A stretch of DNA of 64,000 bases from Stygiobacter sp043807765. GTDB taxonomy: Bacteria; Bacteroidota; Ignavibacteria; Ignavibacteriales; Melioribacteraceae. Both the position numbers and the translations under genes were made by a program. The notes under the pieces are model-generated. The model was not told the origin of the DNA and searched no databases. It saw nothing but the letters and a program-made list of their open reading frames with translations. Below are positions 27,857 to 37,007 of the stretch, piece by piece. The stretch spans positions 62,001 to 126,000 of the forward strand of contig JAZDFQ010000078.1 of assembly GCA_043807765.1 (NCBI GenBank), in the 5' to 3' direction. The number at the start of each line of letters is the position of its first letter. Position 1 is the stretch's first letter.

Positions 27857-30652
27857 TTGGCATTGCAGAATTTTCACTTCTCGGATTCGTTTATCAAAAG
27901 GTTAGTAGAGCTTTCGGAAGGATTGCTCTCCTCCGAGCTATTTGAGAATGTGGTTTCTCATCTCGAAGCGGAAGCCGCCAAATATTATTTCAATTCCTCA
28001 TCCGAAGCAAACCTTCTCCGCATCTTCTCAGCTATATATGATAAATCTTTCTTCTTCCGTGAACTTCCAAAGCTTCCCCATCATGGCGAAATTGTTGTTG
28101 CCATCGCAGCAAGCTCAAATTATCTAACCGATATAGTAGTTCGTAATCCGGAATACATGTATCAGTTGTTCGATCAAGATTATCTTTCTAGAGAAATTCG
28201 GTTGGAAGAAATTGAAAAGGAGGTTGGCGAAGGAGTTAGAAAGTTTAAGTCGCTCCACTCCCGCCTAACTTTTTTACGCCAGTATAAAAAGAGAATTATG
28301 CTCAAAATCGGCGCGAGCGACATTCTCCACTTTGATGAATTGCTGAGCACAACCAGACAGCTTTCATATCTGGCAAAAGTATTGAATGATAATTTATTTC
28401 AAATCTGTTACGAAGATGTTCTTACCAGGTATAATATTCCAAAGCCTATTAATAAGTTTAGTTTGTGCTCGCTAGGCAAGCTAGGTGGGTGCGAATTAAA
28501 CTACAGCAGCGATGTTGACTTAATTTTATTCTACGATACCAATTCCTCAATCGATTCGATAAAGAAAGATTTTCACGAAATACTTTCGGAAACTGTTCAG
28601 CTTTATTCAAAATCATCTACGGAGATTACACCTAACGGCTATATCTTTCGCGTTGATTTCCGCTTGCGCCCCGACGGCAAATATTCACCTCTCTGCAAAG
28701 CGATGAACGATTACATTCGCTATTACGAAGCTCGCGGCGAGGATTGGGAACGGCAGATGCTGATCAAGCTGGATTTCATCGGCGGCGATAAAGAACTCTA
28801 CAATCAATTTGTTTCTTTTGTTATTCCTTACGTTTATTACGCTTCATATTCTTCATCAGTCAAAGCAAAAATTAAAACGATGAAGCAGAATATTGAACGC
28901 CAGCATAATGTTAAGGAAGATGTTAAAACCTTTCCGGGCGGTATACGCGATATAGAATTTTCCATTCAAGCATTGCAATTATTGAACGGAGGCAAGTTTC
29001 CCGAACTACGGACCGGCAACAGTTTAATTGCTCTTGAAGGATTACTGAGTAGAGAACTGCTCAGCAAGAAAGAAAAAGAATTGCTAGCCGAGGCTTATAC
29101 ATTTTACAGAAGAATTGAGCACTTCTTACAATTGATGAATGATATGCAGACTCATCAGATACCGGATGATGAAGCAATGCTTAATAAACTCTCGGTTTAT
29201 TTACAGATTTATTCTGCTGAAGAATTTAAATCCAGATTGGAAGCTTACCGCAAAACCGTGCGCGAGATTTATAATAAGATTCTGAATACTGACATAAATA
29301 ATCCCGAAGAAGTAAAACAGAAAATTCTTTTTAGGGAAGCATCAAAAGCTGAAAAGAATTTGCAGTTTCTAAGAAGCGGACAAGGGATAATAGAGAGAAA
29401 GGAATTCGATTCACGGACTATTCAGCTTTTCAACTCAATTGAACCAACGGTAATCGAATACTTAAAAACTTCCGGCAATCCCGATCGTGTAGTGGATAAT
29501 TTCACCCGCGTAATCCGTTCTACAAAATTTCCATCTATCTGGTATGGCGAGTTTGCCAATCACAAATTCTTCAACAGCTTTTTGCGCTTATGCGAATACT
29601 CCCAGAAAGCTATCGATGTTTTATCAAATTCCAACCGACTGGAGGATTTCTTCGTTTCTCGCAGAATCTTTGTAAAAAATTTGAGTAACGATTTCTCATA
29701 CTTAACTACAGATCATGTTTTACTAGCTCTTGCTGCGCAGCTTACACTTGGATTAATCAAGCAGCCAAAAGCTGCTGAGATATTTTCCTCTTACTTCACA
29801 TTTCAAATAAGAGAAATTTTGAAAAGGCAGAATCTTAGCTACAAATATTTTGTTGCTGCGCTTGGCAGTTTTGGTTCTTTCAATATGAACTTTGCGTCAG
29901 ACATAGATTTGATTGTTGTAGTCGAGGATATCGAAGCCGATGAAATGGTTCAGTCACATTTCCAAGAATTTCTAGGCAAAGCCAAAGAAAAATTCAAACC
30001 ATTCGATGTCGATTTCAGACTAAGACCGGAAGGGAAAAAATCTCCGATTGTGTGGGATATAAAAAACTATGATGCCTATCTCTCAAGCCGCGCGCGCATC
30101 TGGGAATTTCAATCGCTGACAAAACTAAAATATATTTACGGAAGCGAAGAACTGTTCAAGAAATTTTCCAAATCTATTGTAAAATATTCCAAACGTTTTA
30201 CTGCTCAAGAGATAAAGTCGGAAATCAGAAAGATGCATGCTTCAGTTCTGCAACAGTCAACAAGCAGTTTAAACACCGGATTGAATATAAAGAAGGACCG
30301 GGGCGGTTTGTTTACTCTTGATTTTATTATACAGACTTGCGTTCTGCTCAATCCAAAATTACTAAACAAATTAATGGGCAAAAGTTATTTAAAAGTATTC
30401 TCATCGCTTAAGAATGTTTACAATGAAAGCTTGACGGAGCAGTTAAGAAGCAGTTTTATCCGGCTAAAAGAAATTGAACTAGCGGTTCAAAACGTTTTTA
30501 ATACTTCCGCTGTTTCCTTTTCCGGCACGAAGGAAAAGAAACAGCTTATCGCGAACTATTTAAAATCAGTTTCACCGGATGCTCTTGAAAATGAGATTAA
30601 GCTAATATTAAAATTGAATTCACAATTGTTTGATAAGTTACTCGGAGATTAA
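27857..30652 (+). CDS. glnE: Glutamine synthetase adenylyltransferase/deadenylylase
   Basis: At 931 residues it is close to E. coli GlnE (946). The two nucleotidyltransferase domains each show their signature: SLGKLGGCELNYSSDVDL (about 205-222, deadenylylation half) and ALGSFGSFNMNFASDIDL (about 668, adenylylation half). It modifies glutamine synthetase in response to PII. The start is a TTG because no ATG occurs until about residue 100 and an in-frame stop lies at 27833. The downstream DUF2723 gene starts 2 bp after its stop. The glnB gene of the same regulon is 6 kb away. Confidence 0.93.
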   Translation: MALQNFHFSDSFIKRLVELSEGLLSSELFENVVSHLEAEAAKYYFNSSSEANLLRIFSAIYDKSFFFRELPKLPHHGEIVVAIAASSNYLTDIVVRNPEYMYQLFDQDYLSREIRLEEIEKEVGEGVRKFKSLHSRLTFLRQYKKRIMLKIGASDILHFDELLSTTRQLSYLAKVLNDNLFQICYEDVLTRYNIPKPINKFSLCSLGKLGGCELNYSSDVDLILFYDTNSSIDSIKKDFHEILSETVQLYSKSSTEITPNGYIFRVDFRLRPDGKYSPLCKAMNDYIRYYEARGEDWERQMLIKLDFIGGDKELYNQFVSFVIPYVYYASYSSSVKAKIKTMKQNIERQHNVKEDVKTFPGGIRDIEFSIQALQLLNGGKFPELRTGNSLIALEGLLSRELLSKKEKELLAEAYTFYRRIEHFLQLMNDMQTHQIPDDEAMLNKLSVYLQIYSAEEFKSRLEAYRKTVREIYNKILNTDINNPEEVKQKILFREASKAEKNLQFLRSGQGIIERKEFDSRTIQLFNSIEPTVIEYLKTSGNPDRVVDNFTRVIRSTKFPSIWYGEFANHKFFNSFLRLCEYSQKAIDVLSNSNRLEDFFVSRRIFVKNLSNDFSYLTTDHVLLALAAQLTLGLIKQPKAAEIFSSYFTFQIREILKRQNLSYKYFVAALGSFGSFNMNFASDIDLIVVVEDIEADEMVQSHFQEFLGKAKEKFKPFDVDFRLRPEGKKSPIVWDIKNYDAYLSSRARIWEFQSLTKLKYIYGSEELFKKFSKSIVKYSKRFTAQEIKSEIRKMHASVLQQSTSSLNTGLNIKKDRGGLFTLDFIIQTCVLLNPKLLNKLMGKSYLKVFSSLKNVYNESLTEQLRSSFIRLKEIELAVQNVFNTSAVSFSGTKEKKQLIANYLKSVSPDALENEIKLILKLNSQLFDKLLGD

Positions 30653-30654
30653 AA

Positions 30655-32550
30655 TTGGATTTTCTCAAAAAATATTATGCATTCATATCTGCGCTTATTG
30701 TTTTTATTGTTTACTTATTCACACTTGCGCCAAGCGTAATTCAAATTGATTCCGGCGAGCTTGCAGCAGTTCAATCAACTCTTGGCATTGCGCATCCAAC
30801 CGGCTATCCGCTATTTACAATTATCGGTTATCTGTTTCTAAAACTCCCTTTACCATTTACAAAAATCTATCAAGCAAATCTACTTGCTGCTATTTGGTGT
30901 GTTCTTTCAGTTATAATATTCATTAAAATTTTCGAACTGCTTCTTAAAAGCTTATCCAACAAATCAGTTTCGCAAAAGACTAAGCAGAGAATGAAAGTTC
31001 TCGAAACCGGAATATCAACCGATCAGAAAATTATTGCCACAATTGCGGGCGGATTCTATCTCGCGTTCAGCAAAACATACTGGATGCAGTCAACTTCTGT
31101 TGAAGTTTATTCGCTTCAGATATTTCTCTTTACGCTGATTATCTTCGCGTCATTCAGAGCATATTTATCAACAACGGGTAAGTATTCCGATTGGATTTAT
31201 GTTGGTTTCGCGCTCGCGTTTGGGTTTGCCAATCACATGACAACACTGCTCACACTTCCCTTTGCGGCAATATTATTTTTCATGAAAGAAAAGTTCAACA
31301 AAGCATCTCTCAAAAAGATTGGTATAACCGCAGCCGTATCTCTTCCGGTGTTGTTTGTTATTTATCTTTATCTACCTCTACGCGCCGCCGCAAATCCGGC
31401 TATCAACTGGGGCAATCCTCTTAATTTTGAAAACTTCTGGCGCCACTTTACCGGCAAGCAGTATCAAGTTTGGCTTTTTACTTCTGTGGAAGCCGCGGGC
31501 AAGCAGTTTAAATATTTCCTATCAAACTTCCCTTCGGAGTTTGCATATGTCGGTTTGCTTATAGGAATTGCCGGAATAATTTATCTATTTAAGCGTGATA
31601 AGAAATTATTTACCGTTCTAGCAGTTACATTTATTTTTGCTGTTCTCTACTCTATCAATTACGATATTGTCGACATAGATTCTTACTTCCTTCTTGCTTA
31701 CATAGTCTTCGCTCTTTTTATCGCGTTTGGTTTCATTCAGCTTATGATGTTTTTCAAAACAAAAACAGTTAAAGAAAATTATGCTATCGGAATTGTAGGC
31801 TTGCTCTGTTTCGTTCCGCTTGTTATTAATAGAAGTGAGGCCAGCCAAAGCGGCGTTTATACTTTTGAAGACTACACCAAAGCAATCATTAACAGTACTG
31901 AACCAACCTCTCTAATTTTCTCTTATCAGTGGGATTATTTTATTTCCCCATCTTACTACTTCCAGAATGTTGAAGGCTTCCGCAAAGATGCAGTGGTTGT
32001 GGATAAAGAACTTCTACGCCGTTCATGGTATTATAATCAGATTAAGCAAAACCATCCCGATGTAATGAAAAAGATTGAATCCGAATCGAATTCTTTTATT
32101 GAAGCTGTTAAACCGTTCGAACGTGATCAAGTATTCGATCCTAATATTATAGAAGAAAACTACCGCGCGGTTATGACGAACTTGATCGGCAAAATTATTA
32201 CGGAGAAAAACTGCTACGTTGGATTAGAACTATTCCAGAATGAAATGCAAAGGGGCGAGTTTACTCTTCCTCAAGGTTATCAGATTGTTCCCCATCTTCT
32301 TACCTTCAAAGTTGTTAAGGGTAATGAATATTTACCCGCACCCAATCCGAACTTTACAATTAGATTGCCTAAAGAGAAAAACAAGTACATACAGTTTATT
32401 GAAACCACTTGCGGAACAATGCTAACTTACCGCGCTTCATACGAACTGCAGTTCGGACATAAAGATAGAGCCAAAGTTTACATTGATAAGGTGAGGAAAG
32501 ATTTCCCCGGTTATCAAATACCGTATCAAATCTTAGGTGGTATGAAATAA
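30655..32550 (+). CDS. DUF2723 (TMEM260-like) multi-pass membrane protein
   Basis: This 631-residue protein has about ten transmembrane helices in the first 420 residues and a soluble C-terminal part. The start IVFIVYLFTLAPSV followed by DSGELAAVQSTLGIAHPTGYPLF is the hallmark of DUF2723. Eukaryotic relatives (TMEM260) are protein O-mannosyltransferases, so a GT-C glycosyltransferase role at the membrane is plausible but inferred. The TTG start has GGAG seven bases upstream, inside the end of glnE, so the genes are coupled. Confidence 0.85.
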   Translation: MDFLKKYYAFISALIVFIVYLFTLAPSVIQIDSGELAAVQSTLGIAHPTGYPLFTIIGYLFLKLPLPFTKIYQANLLAAIWCVLSVIIFIKIFELLLKSLSNKSVSQKTKQRMKVLETGISTDQKIIATIAGGFYLAFSKTYWMQSTSVEVYSLQIFLFTLIIFASFRAYLSTTGKYSDWIYVGFALAFGFANHMTTLLTLPFAAILFFMKEKFNKASLKKIGITAAVSLPVLFVIYLYLPLRAAANPAINWGNPLNFENFWRHFTGKQYQVWLFTSVEAAGKQFKYFLSNFPSEFAYVGLLIGIAGIIYLFKRDKKLFTVLAVTFIFAVLYSINYDIVDIDSYFLLAYIVFALFIAFGFIQLMMFFKTKTVKENYAIGIVGLLCFVPLVINRSEASQSGVYTFEDYTKAIINSTEPTSLIFSYQWDYFISPSYYFQNVEGFRKDAVVVDKELLRRSWYYNQIKQNHPDVMKKIESESNSFIEAVKPFERDQVFDPNIIEENYRAVMTNLIGKIITEKNCYVGLELFQNEMQRGEFTLPQGYQIVPHLLTFKVVKGNEYLPAPNPNFTIRLPKEKNKYIQFIETTCGTMLTYRASYELQFGHKDRAKVYIDKVRKDFPGYQIPYQILGGMK

Positions 32551-32608
32551 CGGAAAAGGTAAAACGGTAAACGAAAGACGTGAGAAGTAGTGAAACGAAA
32601 AGAGACTT

Positions 32609-32640
32609 CTGCCCGCGAGTATTAAAACTCGCGGGCAGTT
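32609..32640. terminator. Bidirectional terminator between converging genes
   Basis: CTGCCCGCGAGT, loop ATTAAA, then ACTCGCGGGCAG: a perfect 12-bp stem between the DUF2723 gene and the converging outer-membrane protein gene. The U-tract is weak. Confidence 0.75.
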
Positions 32641-32658
32641 TGTTGTCCACATTTATTC

Positions 32659-33318
32659 TTATAGATAAACACTTAAGCCAAATAGAACAAAACTATTTAA
32701 AGTAAAAATGTTATTTGTGTGCGTGCTAATAGTTGGATTAACTGTTCCTGGTCTTTCATGACTGGTGTACTTGTTCTCATTCTTCCCCCACATATAACTT
32801 GCAGATGCCACATATTCACCATGAATTCCAATTCTGTCATTTACCATCCATTCAACGCCCAGTATACCTCTTAAACCAACACCCCAGTTTTGAAAGGTAG
32901 TTTCAGATATTGTCTTAATTTCGGTGGCTTGAGTTTCAGTTTTAGTATTGTTGCCATATCTTCCATCTATTCCGGCACCAGAATACATACCGAATCCGTC
33001 TTTTGATGCCAACTGCCATAAATAGTCAATGCCAATACCGAGAGAATAACCAACCATGTCTTCATTGTCCTCTTGAGTTCCATTTGAATTAACAACTGTA
33101 TTTTCATAGTTGTTTTTGTTTACAGATGGTGATAAAAATAAACGAATCTGGTGACATTCATCTAGTATCTTTTTCACTGCAAAATCCATGTTGAAAGTCC
33201 GCAGTGTAAAATTTTCTCCTATTCCAAACGATAGCGCATAGTTTCTTTCTTTTTCTTCTTGTGAATAAACACTTGTGAATAAAATAATTGACATGATAAT
33301 TGTAGCTAGTATTTTCAT
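32659..33318 (-). CDS. Outer-membrane beta-barrel protein
   Basis: This 219-residue protein has a signal peptide (ATIIMSIILFTSVYSQ) and alternating amphipathic strands (IGIDYLWQLASKDGFGMYSG, VGLRGILGVEWMVNDRIGIH). It ends in SVYL, consistent with a small barrel of the OmpA-like/Omp_b-brl type. Nothing identifies a substrate. It is preceded by a gap of about 370 bp that should contain its promoter. Confidence 0.65.
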   Translation of the reverse strand: MKILATIIMSIILFTSVYSQEEKERNYALSFGIGENFTLRTFNMDFAVKKILDECHQIRLFLSPSVNKNNYENTVVNSNGTQEDNEDMVGYSLGIGIDYLWQLASKDGFGMYSGAGIDGRYGNNTKTETQATEIKTISETTFQNWGVGLRGILGVEWMVNDRIGIHGEYVASASYMWGKNENKYTSHERPGTVNPTISTHTNNIFTLNSFVLFGLSVYL

Positions 33319-33688
33319 TGTGTTTCTCCTCCATTTGGTGTGTTAGAACAGTATCGCCCCTTTCTCCGTTGTACGAATGCAAAGGCATCTTTTGTATTGA
33401 TTATACGAAGTTACTCTAACAAGATTACATTAACAACACTAAAACCTTTCACTTTTTATGTAACATTTCCATTAGATTTAGTCACTACAAGCTATAGACC
33501 ACTGATAACGCGGACTGAACCGATGTACGGGATCTAAATCTGTGTAAATCCGTTTAATCCGTTAGATCAGCGTTCTATTAAGTTGGTCGTTTTGTAGTGA
33601 AAGGCTAGGCTCTCGGAAATTTTTAAATCGTGTCGGTAAGAGTTTGTGATTCTTCTTCCGCACAAATCGCGGAATCAGAATGCCCAAG
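33319..33688. other. Intergenic region with a degenerate dispersed repeat
   Basis: No gene is seen in these 370 bp. A 43-bp string at 33537-33579 matches, in reverse orientation, the element at 59759-59831. Near 33650-33684 the arms GATTC...TTCCGC and GCGGAATC...GAATG form a weak hairpin that may end the minus-strand gene starting at 34354. Confidence 0.6.
33537..33579 (-). repeat. Dispersed intergenic repeat, copy A
   Basis: Read on the minus strand, this contains AATAGAACGCTGAT, then GGATTAAACGGATTTACACA and GATT. The plus-strand element at 59759-59831 has the same blocks but is split by a GC-rich palindromic insert. See the paired entry. Confidence 0.7.
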
Positions 33689-34354
33689 TTAGTTCGGTAC
33701 GTTTGGTAAGATTAAAGGAAGCTGCGGCAAAAAGATTATATAAAGTATCCACATTGTAACACATACTGTAACCGGAATAGTAAAGTTATCATCCGCCCAT
33801 GTGCCGGAAACGTTTTCCGCGATGGCGCCTACGGCAACCGCAAAGAATCCAATCAGATATTCAGTAAGGCTTCCTTCAACTTTGGGAGCTAACAAAACTA
33901 CAATACAAGAGAAAACAAAAAACGCAAGAGTGCCTTGCAGACTTTTTAACAAGAACTTTGTTTTACCGTAACGTCTTCCAATTAAGGCGGCGGCAACATC
34001 ACCAATAATTAAAACGGCAAACGCCGTAATAACAAACACTTTTGGAAAAACAACTACTACAAATACTGCGGATATTAAAACATAAGTAGCACCGTTAAGA
34101 TTTTTCTTATTGCTGTCCCACTCATGCTTGCGCATCATAAAACCGAAAACTTTTTTAACCAGCGCTTCCAGCGTCTTGGAAAAGTATCTTCCATAATCAA
34201 CAGTCAAAGAGAAGAGCATCATCGGAACCAAAATATAAAGAGCAAGTTCTTTAGTGATGTAGTAATAAACAAACGGAATAGAAAGGGAAACCATATGGAG
34301 TCCCTTTCTGATAATTTCATTCTTGTAATTTATAGTTCCGCGGTCGTCAGTCAT
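33689..34354 (-). CDS. CTP-dependent diacylglycerol/polyprenol (phytol) kinase-like membrane protein
   Basis: This 221-residue protein has six or seven transmembrane helices. It carries the DGK1/SEC59/VTE5 family pattern: EIIRKGLHM near the N-terminus, IGDVAAALIGRRYGKTK in a mid loop and KSLQGTLAFFVFS. Relatives phosphorylate dolichol, phytol or diacylglycerol using CTP. The lipid substrate here is unknown. Its start overlaps the end of ftsH by 8 bp, so it is on the ftsH operon. Confidence 0.8.
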   Translation of the reverse strand: MTDDRGTINYKNEIIRKGLHMVSLSIPFVYYYITKELALYILVPMMLFSLTVDYGRYFSKTLEALVKKVFGFMMRKHEWDSNKKNLNGATYVLISAVFVVVVFPKVFVITAFAVLIIGDVAAALIGRRYGKTKFLLKSLQGTLAFFVFSCIVVLLAPKVEGSLTEYLIGFFAVAVGAIAENVSGTWADDNFTIPVTVCVTMWILYIIFLPQLPLILPNVPN

Positions 34355-36443
34355 TAGCTTCGGCAGGCTTTTCCGTATCTCTTTTCTTTTTCTCGTCTAG
34401 CAAAGATTTTACATGTTCCGGAACTCCCTCTTCTTTAGGAAGAGATGAATCGAGTAATCCGTTTTTCTTTGCCGGCGGAAGTTCTTCGCCGCGCATAATC
34501 TTTTCAATTTCATCATTATCAAGAATTTCTCTTTCAAGAAGTTCTTTAGAAAGTTTATGAAGCATATCTTCATTATCAGCAAGAATTTTTTCAGCGCGTT
34601 CCATTCCGCTCATAATAATTCTTTTAATTTCAGTATCAATAACCTGTGCAGTCTGCTCGCTGAAATCTTTATGCTGCGATATTTCTCTTCCTAAAAATAT
34701 TTCTTGTTCTTTAGCACCGTAAGAAAGAGGACCGAGTTTTTCACTCATGCCCCATTCGCAAACCATCTTGCGAGCAATGGCAGTCGATTTTTCAATATCG
34801 TTACCGGCGCCGGTAGTAAATTGATTGAATACCAATTTCTCAGCAGCTCTTCCGCCTAATGCGTAAGTAATCATCGCTTCCAAATAATCTTTGGAGTAAG
34901 TATGTTTTTCATCAACGGGGAGATAAGTTGTAACGCCTAATGCTCTTCCACGGGGAATGATTGTGACTTTGTGAACAGGATCGGCTTCGGGAATCTTCTT
35001 GGCAACAAGAACGTGTCCAATTTCATGATAAGCAGTAATTTTCTTTTCAGCTTCCGAAATTATCATGCTCTTGCGTTCCATGCCCATCATTACTTTATCT
35101 TTTGCTTCTTCAAAATCATCCATGCCTACTTTTTTCTTATTCTTTCTTGCCGCAAGCAGTGCAGCTTCGTTAACAAGATTTGCAATTTCGGCTCCCGCTA
35201 AACCGGGAGTTCCCTTTGCCAAAACAACAAGATCTACATCCGGTTCAAGAGGAATTTTTCTTGTATGAACTTTAAGAATTCCTTCGCGTCCTTTTACATC
35301 CGGTCTATCAACAACAACCTGTCTATCAAAGCGTCCCGGTCTCAACAACGCCGGATCGAGAACATCAGGTCTGTTTGTAGCTGCAATAATTATAACGCCG
35401 CTATTTTGTTCAAAGCCATCCATCTCAACAAGCAATTGGTTTAAGGTCTGCTCGCGTTCATCATGTCCGCCGCCTAAGCCCGCACCACGGTGGCGACCCA
35501 CAGCATCGATTTCATCAATAAAGATAATACAAGGAGCGTTTTTCTTTCCTTGTTCAAACAAATCTCTAACGCGGCTTGCGCCAACGCCTACAAACATTTC
35601 AACAAAGTCCGCACCGGAAATAGAGAAGAAAGGAACTCCGGCTTCGCCGGCAACAGCGCGCGCTAATAAAGTTTTACCTGTACCGGGAGGGCCCAACAAT
35701 AAAACACCGCGAGGAATTTTGCCGCCTAGTTTCTGGAATTTTGCCGGTTCGCGTAAGAACTCGATAATTTCTTGAAGTTCTAGTTTAGCTTCATCTGCAC
35801 CGGCTACATCTTGAAATGTAACTTTGATTGAAGACTCATTAATTAATTTTGCTCGGCTCTTACCAAAATTGAAAATGCCTCTGCTACCGCCGCCGGCACC
35901 GCCGCCCCCTTGCATTCTGCGGAAAAAGAAAACCCATACGGCTAAAATCAAAAGCCAAGGAATGAACCCGAGAAATACGGTAAGCCATTCATTCGATTCT
36001 TTTGAGTAGGTGTATTTTATTCCCTTTTCATCCCAGATCTTTTTTTGATCGGCAAGATCCGATTGATCAATGACTACCGTGAAAACTTTTATATCAACAC
36101 CAACATTGTTGACCATTGTTTTCTCTTTTTCTTTCAAAGTGCCTTCAAGACGGTAATCATTTACATCGGATTTGATAATCTTGGCATTAACAATTTTATT
36201 GTCGTTAAGAAATTGTTTGTACTGATCGTAAGAAACATCAACCGTTCCGGAAGAACCGGTACGCATTAACTGCATAACAATAACTGCCGCAATAACAACA
36301 GCGCCCCAGCTAAATACGGTCTTGATAATCTTACCCCAGTCAAAATCTCCATCCTGTTTTGGAGGAGTAAAACCCTTTTTGGGTTTTTGCGGGGGTGTAT
36401 TTTTTTCGTCAGCCATAAACCATTTATTATTTAGTTCTTTCAT
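34347..36443 (-). CDS. ftsH: ATP-dependent zinc metalloprotease FtsH
   Basis: This 698-residue protein has an N-terminal membrane region with helices near 44-62 and 157-176 flanking a periplasmic domain. The AAA module carries GPPGTGKT, FIDEIDAVGR and the SRH region ATNRPDVLDPALLRPGRFD. The zinc protease domain has HEIGH, where most FtsH have HEAGH. It degrades membrane and regulatory proteins. AAGGAC upstream supports the first ATG. The genes hpt and tilS precede it, an order (tilS-hpt-ftsH) conserved in many bacteria. Confidence 0.97.
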   Translation of the reverse strand: MKELNNKWFMADEKNTPPQKPKKGFTPPKQDGDFDWGKIIKTVFSWGAVVIAAVIVMQLMRTGSSGTVDVSYDQYKQFLNDNKIVNAKIIKSDVNDYRLEGTLKEKEKTMVNNVGVDIKVFTVVIDQSDLADQKKIWDEKGIKYTYSKESNEWLTVFLGFIPWLLILAVWVFFFRRMQGGGGAGGGSRGIFNFGKSRAKLINESSIKVTFQDVAGADEAKLELQEIIEFLREPAKFQKLGGKIPRGVLLLGPPGTGKTLLARAVAGEAGVPFFSISGADFVEMFVGVGASRVRDLFEQGKKNAPCIIFIDEIDAVGRHRGAGLGGGHDEREQTLNQLLVEMDGFEQNSGVIIIAATNRPDVLDPALLRPGRFDRQVVVDRPDVKGREGILKVHTRKIPLEPDVDLVVLAKGTPGLAGAEIANLVNEAALLAARKNKKKVGMDDFEEAKDKVMMGMERKSMIISEAEKKITAYHEIGHVLVAKKIPEADPVHKVTIIPRGRALGVTTYLPVDEKHTYSKDYLEAMITYALGGRAAEKLVFNQFTTGAGNDIEKSTAIARKMVCEWGMSEKLGPLSYGAKEQEIFLGREISQHKDFSEQTAQVIDTEIKRIIMSGMERAEKILADNEDMLHKLSKELLEREILDNDEIEKIMRGEELPPAKKNGLLDSSLPKEEGVPEHVKSLLDEKKKRDTEKPAEAND

Positions 36444-36452
36444 CCTAAGTCC

Positions 36453-37007
36453 TTACTCGCTAAGAGCATAAATTGAGGGGAGATTGCGATATTTCTGTGC
36501 ATAATCCAGCCCGTAACCTATAACAAACTTACTCGGTATCTTGAAGCCAATATAGTCAATTTTGACGTCATATTTGAGGCTATCCGGCTTGAAGAGAAGG
36601 GTGGCAACCTTCATACTTGCGGGTTTGTGTTCGGCTATAAGCTCTTCAATATATTTTATCGAAAGCCCGCTATCCACAATATCTTCAACGATAATTAAGT
36701 GTCTGTCTGTGATATCTGCGTTCAGATCTTTAACAAGTTTAACCCGTCCGGAAGAAATTTTTGTATCTCCGTAACTTGATAGTTTGAAAAAGTCCATTTC
36801 GCAGTTGATTGTAATATTTTTAAGAAGATCGGCCATGAACATGAACGATCCGTTCAGTACGCCGATAAATATCGGCAGTTTGGATTTGTATTCTTCGCTA
36901 AGTTCCTTTCCAAGTTCCGCAACTCTTTTTTGGATTTCCTCTGCAGTCAGATAAGGAACAAATTTTTCCGTTCCAACCCAAATTTCATCTTTTTTCATTT
37001 CGTCCAT
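36453..37007 (-). CDS. hpt: Hypoxanthine phosphoribosyltransferase
   Basis: This 184-residue protein has the PRPP-binding motif LIIVEDIVDSGLS (about 104-116), GVLNGSFMFMADL near 49-61, and IDYIGFKIPSKFVIGYGLDY in the C-terminal hood. It salvages hypoxanthine and guanine to IMP/GMP, which complements the purine-oxidising operon in this window only indirectly. It sits in the conserved tilS-hpt-ftsH array and overlaps the tilS end by 13 bp. The second ATG at 36998 is an alternative start. Confidence 0.93.
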   Translation of the reverse strand: MDEMKKDEIWVGTEKFVPYLTAEEIQKRVAELGKELSEEYKSKLPIFIGVLNGSFMFMADLLKNITINCEMDFFKLSSYGDTKISSGRVKLVKDLNADITDRHLIIVEDIVDSGLSIKYIEELIAEHKPASMKVATLLFKPDSLKYDVKIDYIGFKIPSKFVIGYGLDYAQKYRNLPSIYALSE

